Shown here in pieces: positions 17,561 through 26,601 of a DNA stretch of 64,000 bases. Numbering within the stretch: position 1 is the stretch's first letter; the number at the start of each line of letters is the position of its first letter. Location of the stretch: NCBI GenBank assembly GCA_045110335.1, contig JBGCGB010000001.1, positions 1 through 64,000 on the forward strand, read 5' to 3'. The DNA comes from CALBPI01 sp045110335. GTDB taxonomy: Bacteria > Pseudomonadota > Gammaproteobacteria > Steroidobacterales > Woeseiaceae. A model generated the notes under the pieces. It saw nothing but the letters and a program-made list of their open reading frames with translations. It made no database searches and was not told the origin of the DNA. The position numbers and the translations under genes are program-made.

Positions 17561-17580
17561 GGGCCTCGCATTCTTGAGGC
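17561..17580 (+). other. Short hairpin in the intergenic region after the VOC gene
   Basis: GCCTC, eight bases, GAGGC, just past the stop of the VOC gene. No T tract. In the remaining 17581-17835 I see no convincing gene; the 61-codon minus-strand frame at 17582-17767 is not protein-like. Confidence 0.3.
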
Positions 17581-17835
17581 GTTAGCTGCCTTGAATGATT
17601 TCCCCGTTTTCAATGATTGAAAGGTCTATTTTTGGAGGCCAAGCTTGATCGCACCTTGTCGGCTGCACAACGTTCTGATTTTTTCTGACGTGAACGGTTT
17701 GGTTTGAAGTGTCAAAGAGACGAGCCTGCGGGGCGAATTGGCTTAAGAAATCAACGGCTAGGCCCACGTTTGGGCGGCTTACTTGCTATCATTTGGCGAT
17801 AAGAAGCTCGAACGCCATATCTGCGGGTCATCAAC

Positions 17836-20010
17836 GTGTCGCTATTTGAAGAACTAAAACGTCGCAATGTATTCAGAATTGGCGTCGCCTATCTGATTTT
17901 CGCCTGGGTGATCTTGCAGATTGTCGATGTCGTCGGGCCTATTTTCGAGCTACCTGAATGGGCGCCCAAACTCGTCTTCATGATTCTGGCGATCGGCTTA
18001 CTACCCGCTTTGATTTTCGCGTGGGCCTTCGAGTTGACACCCGACGGCGTCAAACGCGAGGCAGATGTTGATCGCACACAGTCGGTCACCAGTTCAACGG
18101 GGCGCAAGCTTAACCTCGTTATTATTGGCGCCTTGGCACTGGCGGTCATTCTGTTGCTTGTCGAGCGCCAGACCTTGCCAGATGCGCCTGCGGAAGCCGA
18201 AAACGAAACCGAGACGGTTGCCGAAGTCGAACGCTCTATCGCGGTCTTGCCGTTTGTGAACATGAGTTCCGACGCAGAGCAGGAGTTTTTCTCGGATGGC
18301 ATCACCGAAGAAATCCTGAACTCACTAGCCTCGGTCACCGAGCTCAAAGTGGCTGGCCGAACGTCTTCATTTGCGTTTAAGGGCCAGAACGACGACTTGC
18401 GACGCATTGGTGAAGCGTTAGGGGTCAATCACATTTTGGAGGGGTCGGTCCGAAAAGCCGGGGATAAAGTTCGTATTACCGCCCAGCTGATTCAAGTGGA
18501 TAACGGATTCCATGTTTGGTCCGAGACCTATGACAGAGAGTTGACCGATGTTTTTGCCATTCAGGATGAAATTGCCGGCGAGATCCTGACGCAACTGAAA
18601 CTTCGTTTGCTGATGGATGACAATGGCGCGACTGAAGCAGACCGCACGCAACCCGAAGTGTATGCCTTGTATCTTAAGGCGAAACAGCGGATGTATCTTC
18701 GCGTACCCGGCGAGTTAGAAACCGCCGTCAAAGAGCTGGATGAGGCGATCGGTTTGGATCCGTCTTATGCACCGGCGTTTGCGCAGCGTGGCATCGCAAC
18801 GATGTTGTTGTCAGAAGCGCAGTATGGGACTTTGCCGTACGCCGAAGCCCAACGGCGCGGTAAACGCTATGTCGACGAGGCCGTTAAGCTCAATGCTGAG
18901 CTCGCCGATGGTTGGGCCGGACTCGGGCTTTATTACGGCAATGAGGTCGGTCAAACCGATGCCGCGATTGAGGCGCTCACAAAAGCGTTGGCGCTGAACC
19001 CTAACCATATCGATGCGGGCAACTGGCTGCATATTGCACTGGTTGATGCCGGCGAAGGGATCAAGGCCCGTGATGTGTTGGTCGAGGTGACCGAACGCGA
19101 TCCTTTGTATTTGCCGGCTTTTGGTAACGCGATTTCCCGATTTATCGCCTTCGACGACATCGACCGTGCCGAAGCGTTGATCGAGCGGATGTCGCGCTTT
19201 GACGGCCAAGAGCGAGTGATCGAGTACGCGCGTGCCCAGATACAGATATCTCAGGGCCAGTTTGGTGAGGGATCCAAAATACTTGAAGCCATGCGTTCAG
19301 AGCGGCCCCTATCTGGCCCGCAATCGACATGGTTCAGCTTCGCGTTGCAATCCACGGGGCAGTTCGATCGGGCGACTCGTGAAGGCTCACGGTTCTTGCG
19401 GGTGCTGCCTATCTACAAGACGGGGCAGACTGACGAGGCTTTTGAAATGGCCCGTACGTTCGCTGCGCAAGGGTATCCCACCGATTTGTTTGCTCTTCTT
19501 GTTCGCGAAGGACGTTACCGTGATTTGACGGATTACCTAGAAGAGCGTTGGCCAAATATTGCATTGTTTGCGTCTGAACAAATCGGTGATGAGTATGGTT
19601 ATCCGATTATGATGTCCGTAGCGCTTGCTTACGAAAAGCTCGGCGACCAGACACGGGCGAAGCAAGCGCTGGATCTCGTGGCAATGCAAATTGAGCATGT
19701 CAAATCACAGGGTGCAGCTAATCAGCCTTTGATGTTTGCAGAGGCGTCCTACTACGCGCTCTCCGGTGATCATGATCGGGCGTTAGCGTTGATTGACGAA
19801 GCGCTGCAATCCGGTTGGTGTTGGTCAGAAAAAATGACAGAAGCATTTCCTGCGTTAATGGCGCTACGAAACGAGCCGGGCTATGCGGCGCTCGAAGCGC
19901 TCAACCTGGCAAATCTGAATAGTCAAAGAGACATTATCGGGCTGGTGCCATTTGATGATGACTACCAGCCCATTGAAGTTGAAGAAGATGCACCGGATGT
20001 GGTGTTGTAA
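17836..20010 (+). CDS. Membrane-anchored FlgO/TolB-like plus TPR protein
   Basis: 724 residues from a GTG start. The N-terminus SLFEELKRRNVFRIGVAYLI leads into three predicted helices (about 17-35, 45-65, 95-112), a membrane module common in marine gammaproteobacteria. Residues about 130-270 form a FlgO/TolB-N-like domain (SIAVLPFVNMSSDAEQEFFS, GITEEILNSL, GVNHILEGSVRKAGDKVRI, THE family strings). From about 285 a series of TPR-like helical repeats follows (LDEAIGLDPSYAPAFAQRGI, LTKALALNPNHIDAGNWLHI). Relatives are often fused to CadC/adenylate-cyclase heads; this one has none. A scaffold or sensing role at the inner membrane is inferred. Confidence 0.88.
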   Translation: MSLFEELKRRNVFRIGVAYLIFAWVILQIVDVVGPIFELPEWAPKLVFMILAIGLLPALIFAWAFELTPDGVKREADVDRTQSVTSSTGRKLNLVIIGALALAVILLLVERQTLPDAPAEAENETETVAEVERSIAVLPFVNMSSDAEQEFFSDGITEEILNSLASVTELKVAGRTSSFAFKGQNDDLRRIGEALGVNHILEGSVRKAGDKVRITAQLIQVDNGFHVWSETYDRELTDVFAIQDEIAGEILTQLKLRLLMDDNGATEADRTQPEVYALYLKAKQRMYLRVPGELETAVKELDEAIGLDPSYAPAFAQRGIATMLLSEAQYGTLPYAEAQRRGKRYVDEAVKLNAELADGWAGLGLYYGNEVGQTDAAIEALTKALALNPNHIDAGNWLHIALVDAGEGIKARDVLVEVTERDPLYLPAFGNAISRFIAFDDIDRAEALIERMSRFDGQERVIEYARAQIQISQGQFGEGSKILEAMRSERPLSGPQSTWFSFALQSTGQFDRATREGSRFLRVLPIYKTGQTDEAFEMARTFAAQGYPTDLFALLVREGRYRDLTDYLEERWPNIALFASEQIGDEYGYPIMMSVALAYEKLGDQTRAKQALDLVAMQIEHVKSQGAANQPLMFAEASYYALSGDHDRALALIDEALQSGWCWSEKMTEAFPALMALRNEPGYAALEALNLANLNSQRDIIGLVPFDDDYQPIEVEEDAPDVVL

Positions 20011-20073
20011 TTTTTCGAGCAGTTAACGACTCACACGATCGTCGAGTCCTGGCGTAGGTCTCAGAGGCGCTGG

Positions 20074-21153
20074 TCAGACTTTCGGTTTGATAATCAAACC
20101 AATCTCCGGTTTAACATCGCCATTCAGCATGTCGTGATAGGCATTGGCCATCGCGTCCATGCCTTCCACTTCCTGATAGCTTAACCAGCGCTCGCTGCGT
20201 GACGCGGCGCTATGCCAAAACGCGAAGGCCTTCTGTTCGTAGACGCCCGGGCCCCATTCTTTAACGCGTTTTTGCATGTGACCAGGTGCAAAGAACATTT
20301 GGCTGCGTTCTTTGATGAAGCCTTCGGTCATTTGGTTGTCATCGTAATGGGTCAGTCCGACATTGGACGTGAACTTCATGTTGTCGCCCAAGTGTTTGTG
20401 CAGGTTCGCGAGCACGGTGCCATTGCCGGACATATCGACGATGACAGATGGGATGTTTTTGATCGCATCGATGTCGTCATACGTTAGGACGGTATCGTAC
20501 AGTCCCAATGCTCTGGTTTTTTCGAGATTGCCTTTCGACGTGACGCCGACAGAAGGTTTGGCGTTATCGTCATCGGCTAGTGCATAAGCGAGGCCGATGG
20601 CGGTCTTGGAAGACGCGCTCGGAATGATCACTTGGTCTGCGCCGAAGTATTCGTTGTCGATCAAGAAGTCATAGAGGCAGAAAGACGTCGCATACAATGG
20701 AAAAAACAGCATCCGTGCATTGTCCATTTTGGGATCGTAATGTGCCTCATGCGAGCAGCGCGAATAGTTGTTATAGACGGGCGGCAGTTCGGCACGATGC
20801 GCGGTACCGTCGGTTAAGCGGGATTCGACAACTTTGGTTGGTGTCATTGTCAGTTCGGTGCCCATCGGCCAGTAACCGTAGAGTCGCTCGCCAACCTTGA
20901 CATCATCATGTTTGGATTCGACGACGTCTCCAAAACCCCAGACTGGGATCATGCCCCAGTCGCCCTCGCAAGGGAAAAATTGCCAATAGCCAATTTTCTC
21001 GCCAACGACACCATAGGTGATGTTGTTCGCCGTTAACGCAAACTTGTCGATAGCGACCCGAATCTGTCCGTCGTCGATAGGCTCCGCGTCGAAAGAATGG
21101 ACGCGATATTCGTCTAACTGGGTTTTTTCAACTTCGAGCTGGCGGCGTTTCAT
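20074..21153 (-). CDS. DUF2855-family protein (zinc-less MDR-like)
   Basis: 359 residues with the N-terminal TQLDEYRVHSFDAEPIDDGQ and the middle QVIIPSASSKTAIGLAYAL that mark DUF2855. The fold resembles medium-chain dehydrogenases (GroES-like N-domain, Rossmann-like C-domain) but the usual zinc ligands and GxGxxG are not evident. AGGAAG precedes the ATG. It follows the TIGR03084 gene by 54 bases on the same strand and could be the last gene of the carboxylase operon. Substrate unknown; an enoyl or ketone reductase-like role is only inference from the fold. Confidence 0.87.
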   Translation of the reverse strand: MKRRQLEVEKTQLDEYRVHSFDAEPIDDGQIRVAIDKFALTANNITYGVVGEKIGYWQFFPCEGDWGMIPVWGFGDVVESKHDDVKVGERLYGYWPMGTELTMTPTKVVESRLTDGTAHRAELPPVYNNYSRCSHEAHYDPKMDNARMLFFPLYATSFCLYDFLIDNEYFGADQVIIPSASSKTAIGLAYALADDDNAKPSVGVTSKGNLEKTRALGLYDTVLTYDDIDAIKNIPSVIVDMSGNGTVLANLHKHLGDNMKFTSNVGLTHYDDNQMTEGFIKERSQMFFAPGHMQKRVKEWGPGVYEQKAFAFWHSAASRSERWLSYQEVEGMDAMANAYHDMLNGDVKPEIGLIIKPKV

Positions 21154-21207
21154 GATGGCTTCCTAGAGTGCAAGTTTATGCGCCGAGTATACGCTTATTC
21201 ACCAGTG

Positions 21208-22014
21208 CTAGCCTGCGGTGAATCTTGTGCCCGGTGGTGGCGGTGGATTGGGTGGACCGGCGAAACACTGGGCGATGGCCATCCATTGATTGGCGGTTCT
21301 TCCGGTCACGTCCAGATCCGTATCGGCAACGTTGCGGGTTTGTGTAACGACCTGACAAAATGCTTCAGCGCTACCTGTGATCCGATCGCTGCTGTTGTCA
21401 GCGTCACCCAAAGTCCACACATCACCAGAAGGCGCGGTGAGTGTGACCGCTGGCATGTTCTCGGGCGTTGGCAAACCATTCACAGAGAAGTTGAAACCGA
21501 AGGTGTTGATGCCGAGGATCGCGATGGACTTCAACCGATCAGTATTCTCACGCGTGACGCCCAAGGCATCATAGACCGCCTGACCGTGTGCCCAAGTTTC
21601 CATCAGCCGAGCACTAATGCAAGACCGCAGGCTCATTTCCGGACCGCCCCAAGCCACGCGATGCTTCGGGTCCGCGTCAGCGAAAATCGCCTGCACCGCT
21701 TCAACGCTATCTAACCATCGTTCCCGGACGGCGGCGGGTTCGAGTGACGCCAGCAAATCCGCTTCAAATCCACGCAGCCCTTTTTTGCTTTGCATGGCAG
21801 CGACCACTTGCTGAATAAACGTCTGGAATTTCTCCGGCGTTTGATAGGTCATGCAGGCCGCTTCGTTCCAAATTGCCAAGTGACCGAGCACATCGAGTAC
21901 TCGCCATTGTTTAAACTGGGTCGCTTGCTCTAGTGTCGGTCGGTCGAGTCGGCGCACTAACTTCGCCAGCGCGCGGCTTTCTTCATGCAGGTATTCAACT
22001 TCGGGAAAGCTCAT
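21208..22014 (-). CDS. TIGR03084-family (DinB-like) protein
   Basis: 268 residues. N-terminal DinB/maleylpyruvate-isomerase-like four-helix region with VLDVLGHLAIWNEAA, then WGGPEMSLRSCISARLMETW followed by AHGQ, and the C-terminal AQCFAGPPNPPPPPG. These are the family marks of TIGR03084. The His residues in LGHLAIWNE and the ETWAHGQ string could hold a metal. The ATG overlaps the stop of the biotin carboxylase gene (ATGA), showing tight coupling to the acyl-CoA carboxylase operon. Function of the family is unknown; the coupling suggests a step or accessory in the same acyl-CoA pathway. Confidence 0.88.
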   Translation of the reverse strand: MSFPEVEYLHEESRALAKLVRRLDRPTLEQATQFKQWRVLDVLGHLAIWNEAACMTYQTPEKFQTFIQQVVAAMQSKKGLRGFEADLLASLEPAAVRERWLDSVEAVQAIFADADPKHRVAWGGPEMSLRSCISARLMETWAHGQAVYDALGVTRENTDRLKSIAILGINTFGFNFSVNGLPTPENMPAVTLTAPSGDVWTLGDADNSSDRITGSAEAFCQVVTQTRNVADTDLDVTGRTANQWMAIAQCFAGPPNPPPPPGTRFTAG

Positions 22015-23984
22015 TCATTGTCTCCGATCTGAATCAACATCTCGTCGGCGGCCACCTGCGCATCGGGCTGTGTAAGCAGCTCGACGACAACACCATCGCG
22101 CTGGGCGAACACATCATGTTGCATTTTCATGGCCTCGACGACAGCGACGCGATCACCCCTCGAAACCGTTTGGCCGACCGTCACGATGACTTCCGTCACG
22201 CGTCCATGGAAAGGTGCATAGACGAATCGACTGTCCGTCGCGTCGTCGTGACGCCGTCCATGCTCGCGCAACGCGAAGGTCGCATGATGGGTTTTCGTGG
22301 ACAAGTGAATATGCTGTTCTTCGATCAATGCGCTGGTCGTCACGCGCTCGCCATTGATGGTCGCAACCAGTTGGTGATCGGTTGCAGATTCGATGATCAA
22401 TGTCGTCGCTGCGGCCTGCCCGACCGTCAACGTGTCGGCTGCCGTCATTGTGACTGGCACACGCTGCAATGTGTCGTTTTCGATGTATTCGAACACGCTG
22501 CTGACTAAGCCATCACTACGCCAGCCCACCAATGCCTCAGGCAGGTTTGCGATTTCGTCGGCTGCTTCGTATTGATCCAGATACCAAACCGCTGCGGCAA
22601 GATGGGAGAGATCGATCTCGCTTTGCGTTGGCGCGAGCGACGGGCGATGCTCAGCAATGAAAGCGGTGGTTGCATGCCCTTCAATGAAAGCCGGTTGCTC
22701 AAGGACACGACGCAGAAAATCGCGGTTGGTGGTCACGCCTAGCAAGGTCATTTGTTCAAGCGCCGTGCGTAGCTTGCTTAAAGCTGCCTGGCGAGTTTCT
22801 CCGTGCGCGATCACCTTGGCAATCATCGGATCATAAAATGGAGACACGACATCGCCCGACTCGATGCCTGCATCCGTTCTGGCCAAGTCGTCAGGCGGCG
22901 CTTGCCAAAGCAAGACTTCGCCGGTCTGTGGCATGAAGCTGTTGTCGGGGTCCTCTGCGTAAAGACGCGCCTCAATCGCGTGGCCGGCGAGCGCGATATC
23001 GGTTTGTTGAAGTCCGATGTCATGCCCTTCGGCAATGGCAATTTGTAGCGCCACCAGGTCGATGCCAGTCACGAGTTCTGTTACCGGATGCTCGACCTGC
23101 AGCCGGGTGTTCATTTCTAGAAAGTAAAACCTGCCATCCTGATCGAGCAAGAACTCAACAGTACCGGCGCCGACATAACCGATAGATCGCGCAGCGTCGA
23201 CGGCTGCCTGCCCCATGCTGGCTCTTAACGCATCATCAACAACCGGACATGGCGCTTCTTCGATGATTTTTTGATGTCGACGTTGAATGGAGCAATCCCG
23301 CTCGCCGAAATGCAGCGTGTTGCCCGCTTTATCGGCAAAGACTTGAATCTCCACATGCCGCGGGGCAATAACGGCGCGTTCCAAAATCAGCTGATCGTTG
23401 CCGAAGGCGCTTTTGGCCTCGGCACGGGCAAGCCGCAAACCGTCTGAAAGTGCATCCGCTTGTTCCACGAGACGCATGCCACGGCCACCGCCACCAGCGG
23501 CGGCTTTGACCATGATCGGGAAACCCAGTTCTTCAGCTGCAGCGGCCAATACGGCATCGGATTGATCTTCGCCCTGGTAACCAGGGACGCACGGCACACC
23601 GGCCGCCAGCATGTGGCGTTTGGCTTCAGCCTTATTGCCCATCAGCTGAATCGCATCTGCGTCCGGACCGATGAAGGTGATGCCAGCATCTCGACATGCC
23701 TGAGCCATCTCGGGATTTTCGGAAACAAATCCATAGCCCGGATGAATCGCATCCGCGCCAGCGTCTTTCGCGGCGTCGATCAGATTGTCGATGACCAGAT
23801 AGGATTGATTGGCGGGCGATTCACCGATGGGCACGGCGGCATCGGCTAGTCTGACATGCATCGCGTCGGCGTCTGCTTGCGAAAAAACAGCGATGGCTTT
23901 GCGACCTTCGGATTGAATCGTACGAATGATTCGGCAGGCGATCTCACCGCGGTTGGCGACCAGAATGGTGTTCAGTGATTTCAC
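22011..23984 (-). CDS. Acyl-CoA carboxylase alpha subunit (biotin carboxylase + BCCP)
   Basis: 657 residues. ATP-grasp biotin carboxylase domain (about 1-450: ILVANRGEIACRIIRT, HPGYGFVSENPEMAQ, the glycine-rich GGGGRGMRLV, EMNTRLQVEHPVTELVTGID), a linker domain, and a C-terminal biotinyl domain with VEAMKMQHDVF. It carboxylates biotin with ATP and bicarbonate for the partner carboxyltransferase encoded two genes upstream. The GTG at 23984 is chosen because GGAG lies eight bases before it and it forms a GTGA overlap with the hydratase stop; 23993 is the alternative. In family terms it is of the MccA/LiuD/AtuF type. Confidence 0.94.
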   Translation of the reverse strand: MKSLNTILVANRGEIACRIIRTIQSEGRKAIAVFSQADADAMHVRLADAAVPIGESPANQSYLVIDNLIDAAKDAGADAIHPGYGFVSENPEMAQACRDAGITFIGPDADAIQLMGNKAEAKRHMLAAGVPCVPGYQGEDQSDAVLAAAAEELGFPIMVKAAAGGGGRGMRLVEQADALSDGLRLARAEAKSAFGNDQLILERAVIAPRHVEIQVFADKAGNTLHFGERDCSIQRRHQKIIEEAPCPVVDDALRASMGQAAVDAARSIGYVGAGTVEFLLDQDGRFYFLEMNTRLQVEHPVTELVTGIDLVALQIAIAEGHDIGLQQTDIALAGHAIEARLYAEDPDNSFMPQTGEVLLWQAPPDDLARTDAGIESGDVVSPFYDPMIAKVIAHGETRQAALSKLRTALEQMTLLGVTTNRDFLRRVLEQPAFIEGHATTAFIAEHRPSLAPTQSEIDLSHLAAAVWYLDQYEAADEIANLPEALVGWRSDGLVSSVFEYIENDTLQRVPVTMTAADTLTVGQAAATTLIIESATDHQLVATINGERVTTSALIEEQHIHLSTKTHHATFALREHGRRHDDATDSRFVYAPFHGRVTEVIVTVGQTVSRGDRVAVVEAMKMQHDVFAQRDGVVVELLTQPDAQVAADEMLIQIGDNE

Positions 23985-24763
23985 GCTGACCACTCCGGTT
24001 TTCGTTTCTCGATAAACGAGGCGATGCCCTCGCGTCCCTCATCGCTGGCGAGTCGCTCGGTGAAGGTCATCGCGGCATATTCGATTGTCTCTTCGGTGTT
24101 TAGCGGTTGAATGTCGCGAATCAATTGCTTCGTGGCTGCTATGGCGCCGGGTGCGCAACGCATCACGTCACGGCGCACTTGCGCTTCGATCTCATCCAAT
24201 GCGGCTTCGTCGTTAGCGACAAAATCAGCAAGACCAAGTTTTGCAGCGGTAGTGCCATCGAAACGGGCACCGGTTAGCATCAGCCGGCGGGCAGTTGCCG
24301 CTCCCACGCGTTGGACGACAAGCGGTGCGATTTGCGCTGGTACGATGCCGAGTTGCGTTTCGGTGAGCGCGAACTTCGCGTCCGCGGTGACGGCAACGAC
24401 ATCACCACCGCAGACGACGCCCAGACCGCCGGCAATCGCAGCGCCATGCACACGCATGAAAACCACTTGCGGCATTTCATCGATTTGATGGAAGAGGTTG
24501 CCAGCCGTCCGGCTGGATGTGTCGATCAATGCCCGTGAGTCGGCATCAAGATTGCTTTGAAAGCCCTTGAGGTCACCACCGGCGCAAAACACGGCGCCGT
24601 CGCCGCGCATGGTGATGCCGCGTATGGAGGCGTCGGCGGCTGTTCGTGTCAGCTCCAGAGACAACTCGGCTACCATTTTGTCGGTGAGCGCATTGCGTTT
24701 GTCGGGTTGCGATAGAAAAATGGTGAGCCAACCCTGTTGAAGCTCGGTTCGTAGTGTTTGCAT
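23981..24763 (-). CDS. Enoyl-CoA hydratase/isomerase family protein
   Basis: 260 residues of the crotonase fold: N-terminal WLTIFLSQPDKRNALTDKMV, oxyanion-hole strand GDGAVFCAGGDLKGFQ, and GAAIAGGLGVVCGGDVV. The second Glu-containing helix reads LTETQLGIVPAQIAP, with the usual E and the GI.P. Neighbours make it the hydratase acting after carboxylation (AtuE/LiuC position). It begins two bases after the carboxyltransferase stop and overlaps the biotin carboxylase start, so the order within the transcript is carboxyltransferase, hydratase, biotin carboxylase. Confidence 0.92.
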   Translation of the reverse strand: MQTLRTELQQGWLTIFLSQPDKRNALTDKMVAELSLELTRTAADASIRGITMRGDGAVFCAGGDLKGFQSNLDADSRALIDTSSRTAGNLFHQIDEMPQVVFMRVHGAAIAGGLGVVCGGDVVAVTADAKFALTETQLGIVPAQIAPLVVQRVGAATARRLMLTGARFDGTTAAKLGLADFVANDEAALDEIEAQVRRDVMRCAPGAIAATKQLIRDIQPLNTEETIEYAAMTFTERLASDEGREGIASFIEKRKPEWSA

Positions 24764-24765
24764 GC

Positions 24766-26388
24766 CTAAATCCTTGCGATGCCGAAGCTGTTGGGGATGG
24801 TTTTGGTCGCGCGACCGTTGATGACGGTTTCCAGCAAAAAGCCGAGCGCCCGGCGGGTATCGCGTGGATCCAGCATGCCATCATCAAGCATCTTGCCGGA
24901 CGTATAGAACGCATCCGATTGGCCATCAAATAGTGCAGCCAGTTTTTTCTCCTGCGCCGCCAACACTTCAGGTGGGATTTCTTGTCCTTTCGCCTTGGCC
25001 GCACCGGCCGTAACCATCGACATCGTTTTGGCAGCCTGATCGCCGCCCATCACGCCAGTGCTCGCGTTCGGCCACGTGAACAGGAAGTCCGGATCCATAC
25101 CACGACCACACATGCCGTAATTGCCGGCCCCATAGCTCGCGCCGATGTTGATCGTGATGCGGGGAACACGAATGTTGGTGACCGCTTGAATCATCTTGGA
25201 CCCATGCTTGATCATGCCGCCTTGCTCATATTCCTTGCCCACTAAATACCCGGTGGTGTTCTGCAAGAAAATGACGGGCTGATCTGCTTGATCGCAGAGC
25301 TGCAGGAATTGCGTCGTCTTGGCGGCGCCCGCGGGATCGATCGGCCCGTTGTTGCTAACGATGCCGCAGCCGAAACCAAAAATGGCCGCCTGAATGCAAA
25401 TTGTACTGACGCCAAAGCCCGGTTTGAAATCCAATAGTCGCGAGCCATCAACGAGACGTGCAATCACTTCTCGAACGTCGTAGGGCTTTCGATAATCAAC
25501 AGGCACGATGCCGGCTATTTCGTCGATGTCGTAGCGAGGTTCTTCAAACGTGGAGCGGGCGTTGTCACTGATACGCTTTTGCCACTGCAAGGTTGCGACG
25601 ATTTCACGACCGATGCTGATCGCGTGCGCGTCGTCATCAGCAAGATATTCAACGAGCCCTGAAACCTCAGCATGCATTTTCGCGCCGCCCAGTTCTTCGT
25701 CGGTGGCGATCTCACCGGTAGCTGCTTTTAGTAACGGCGGCCCGGCCAAAAATGCTTTCGCGCGGTCACGTACGGCGACGACATAGTCACTCATGCCAGG
25801 CATGTAAGCGCCGCCAGCGGTCGATGAACCATGCAGGATGTTGATGACCGGAATGCCAGCTGCACTCAAACGGGCAAGGTTGGCGAAAAACGTACCGCCC
25901 GCGACGAAACCACCGACGGTGTATTGCATGAGATTGGCACCAGCGCTTTCAACGGAATGCACGAAAGGCAGTTTCTGGCGCAAGGCGATTTCCTGAGCAC
26001 GAAAGACACGATAAGCGGTTGCTTCGGTCAGCGCACCGGCTTGTACACCGCTATCGCTGACAGTCACCATGCAACGGACGCCAGAGATATAACCGATGCC
26101 GACAATGATATTGCCGCCCGGTAGGGTTTTTTCCGGGTCGGGATCATCGTGCAAGTAGCCAGCGAGATTGCCAATGGCGAGAAATGGCATGCCGGGATCT
26201 AACAGTGCAGCCAATCGATCACGAGGCAGTAACTGGCCGCGTTGCTCAAAACGTTCGCGACGCTTGGCAGATCGGTCTGCGCCGCGCTGATTCAGTGCGT
26301 CGAGCTTGTCAACGAGTGCGAGCATCTGCTCCCGGTTCTGTTCGAAAGCGTCGTTGTTGGTATCGATTGTTGACGAGAAAACCGCCAT
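24766..26388 (-). CDS. Acyl-CoA carboxylase carboxyltransferase (beta) subunit
   Basis: 540 residues from the ATG at 26388, with GGGAG six bases upstream; the frame is open 13 codons further. Two crotonase-like halves: N-terminal RDRLAALLDPGMPFLAIGNL, the FVHSVESAGANL pocket, STAGGAYMPGMSDY; and C-terminal GFGCGIVSNNGPIDPAGAAK, then IFLQNTTGYLVGKEYE, which matches the MccB/AtuC carboxyltransferase class. It moves CO2 from biotin to an acyl-CoA. The G/H residue usually used to separate methylcrotonyl from geranyl substrates cannot be judged without an alignment. First gene of the tight block after the AtuA-like gene. Confidence 0.94.
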   Translation of the reverse strand: MAVFSSTIDTNNDAFEQNREQMLALVDKLDALNQRGADRSAKRRERFEQRGQLLPRDRLAALLDPGMPFLAIGNLAGYLHDDPDPEKTLPGGNIIVGIGYISGVRCMVTVSDSGVQAGALTEATAYRVFRAQEIALRQKLPFVHSVESAGANLMQYTVGGFVAGGTFFANLARLSAAGIPVINILHGSSTAGGAYMPGMSDYVVAVRDRAKAFLAGPPLLKAATGEIATDEELGGAKMHAEVSGLVEYLADDDAHAISIGREIVATLQWQKRISDNARSTFEEPRYDIDEIAGIVPVDYRKPYDVREVIARLVDGSRLLDFKPGFGVSTICIQAAIFGFGCGIVSNNGPIDPAGAAKTTQFLQLCDQADQPVIFLQNTTGYLVGKEYEQGGMIKHGSKMIQAVTNIRVPRITINIGASYGAGNYGMCGRGMDPDFLFTWPNASTGVMGGDQAAKTMSMVTAGAAKAKGQEIPPEVLAAQEKKLAALFDGQSDAFYTSGKMLDDGMLDPRDTRRALGFLLETVINGRATKTIPNSFGIARI

Positions 26389-26601
26389 GCCAAACTCCCA
26401 TCCGGTCGGTAAGCGTTGATTGTACATTGACGGGGCTGGTCATCCTGTCTATTACGATCTGGTTTGTCTCGAGTGACGATAACCGGGCATCCGCGTCTGT
26501 TTTGTCACTGACCAGGAAGGCCGCGACTGGGGCATCTTGTTCATTTGAGCCGATGTCTACCATCTTCTATCTTTGCATGACTGAGGACAGCCGCCTGCCA
26601 T

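Noticed and set aside
17582..17767. 61-codon open frame on the minus strand
   Set aside because: Short, no ribosome site, no protein-like composition; lies in a plain intergenic region.
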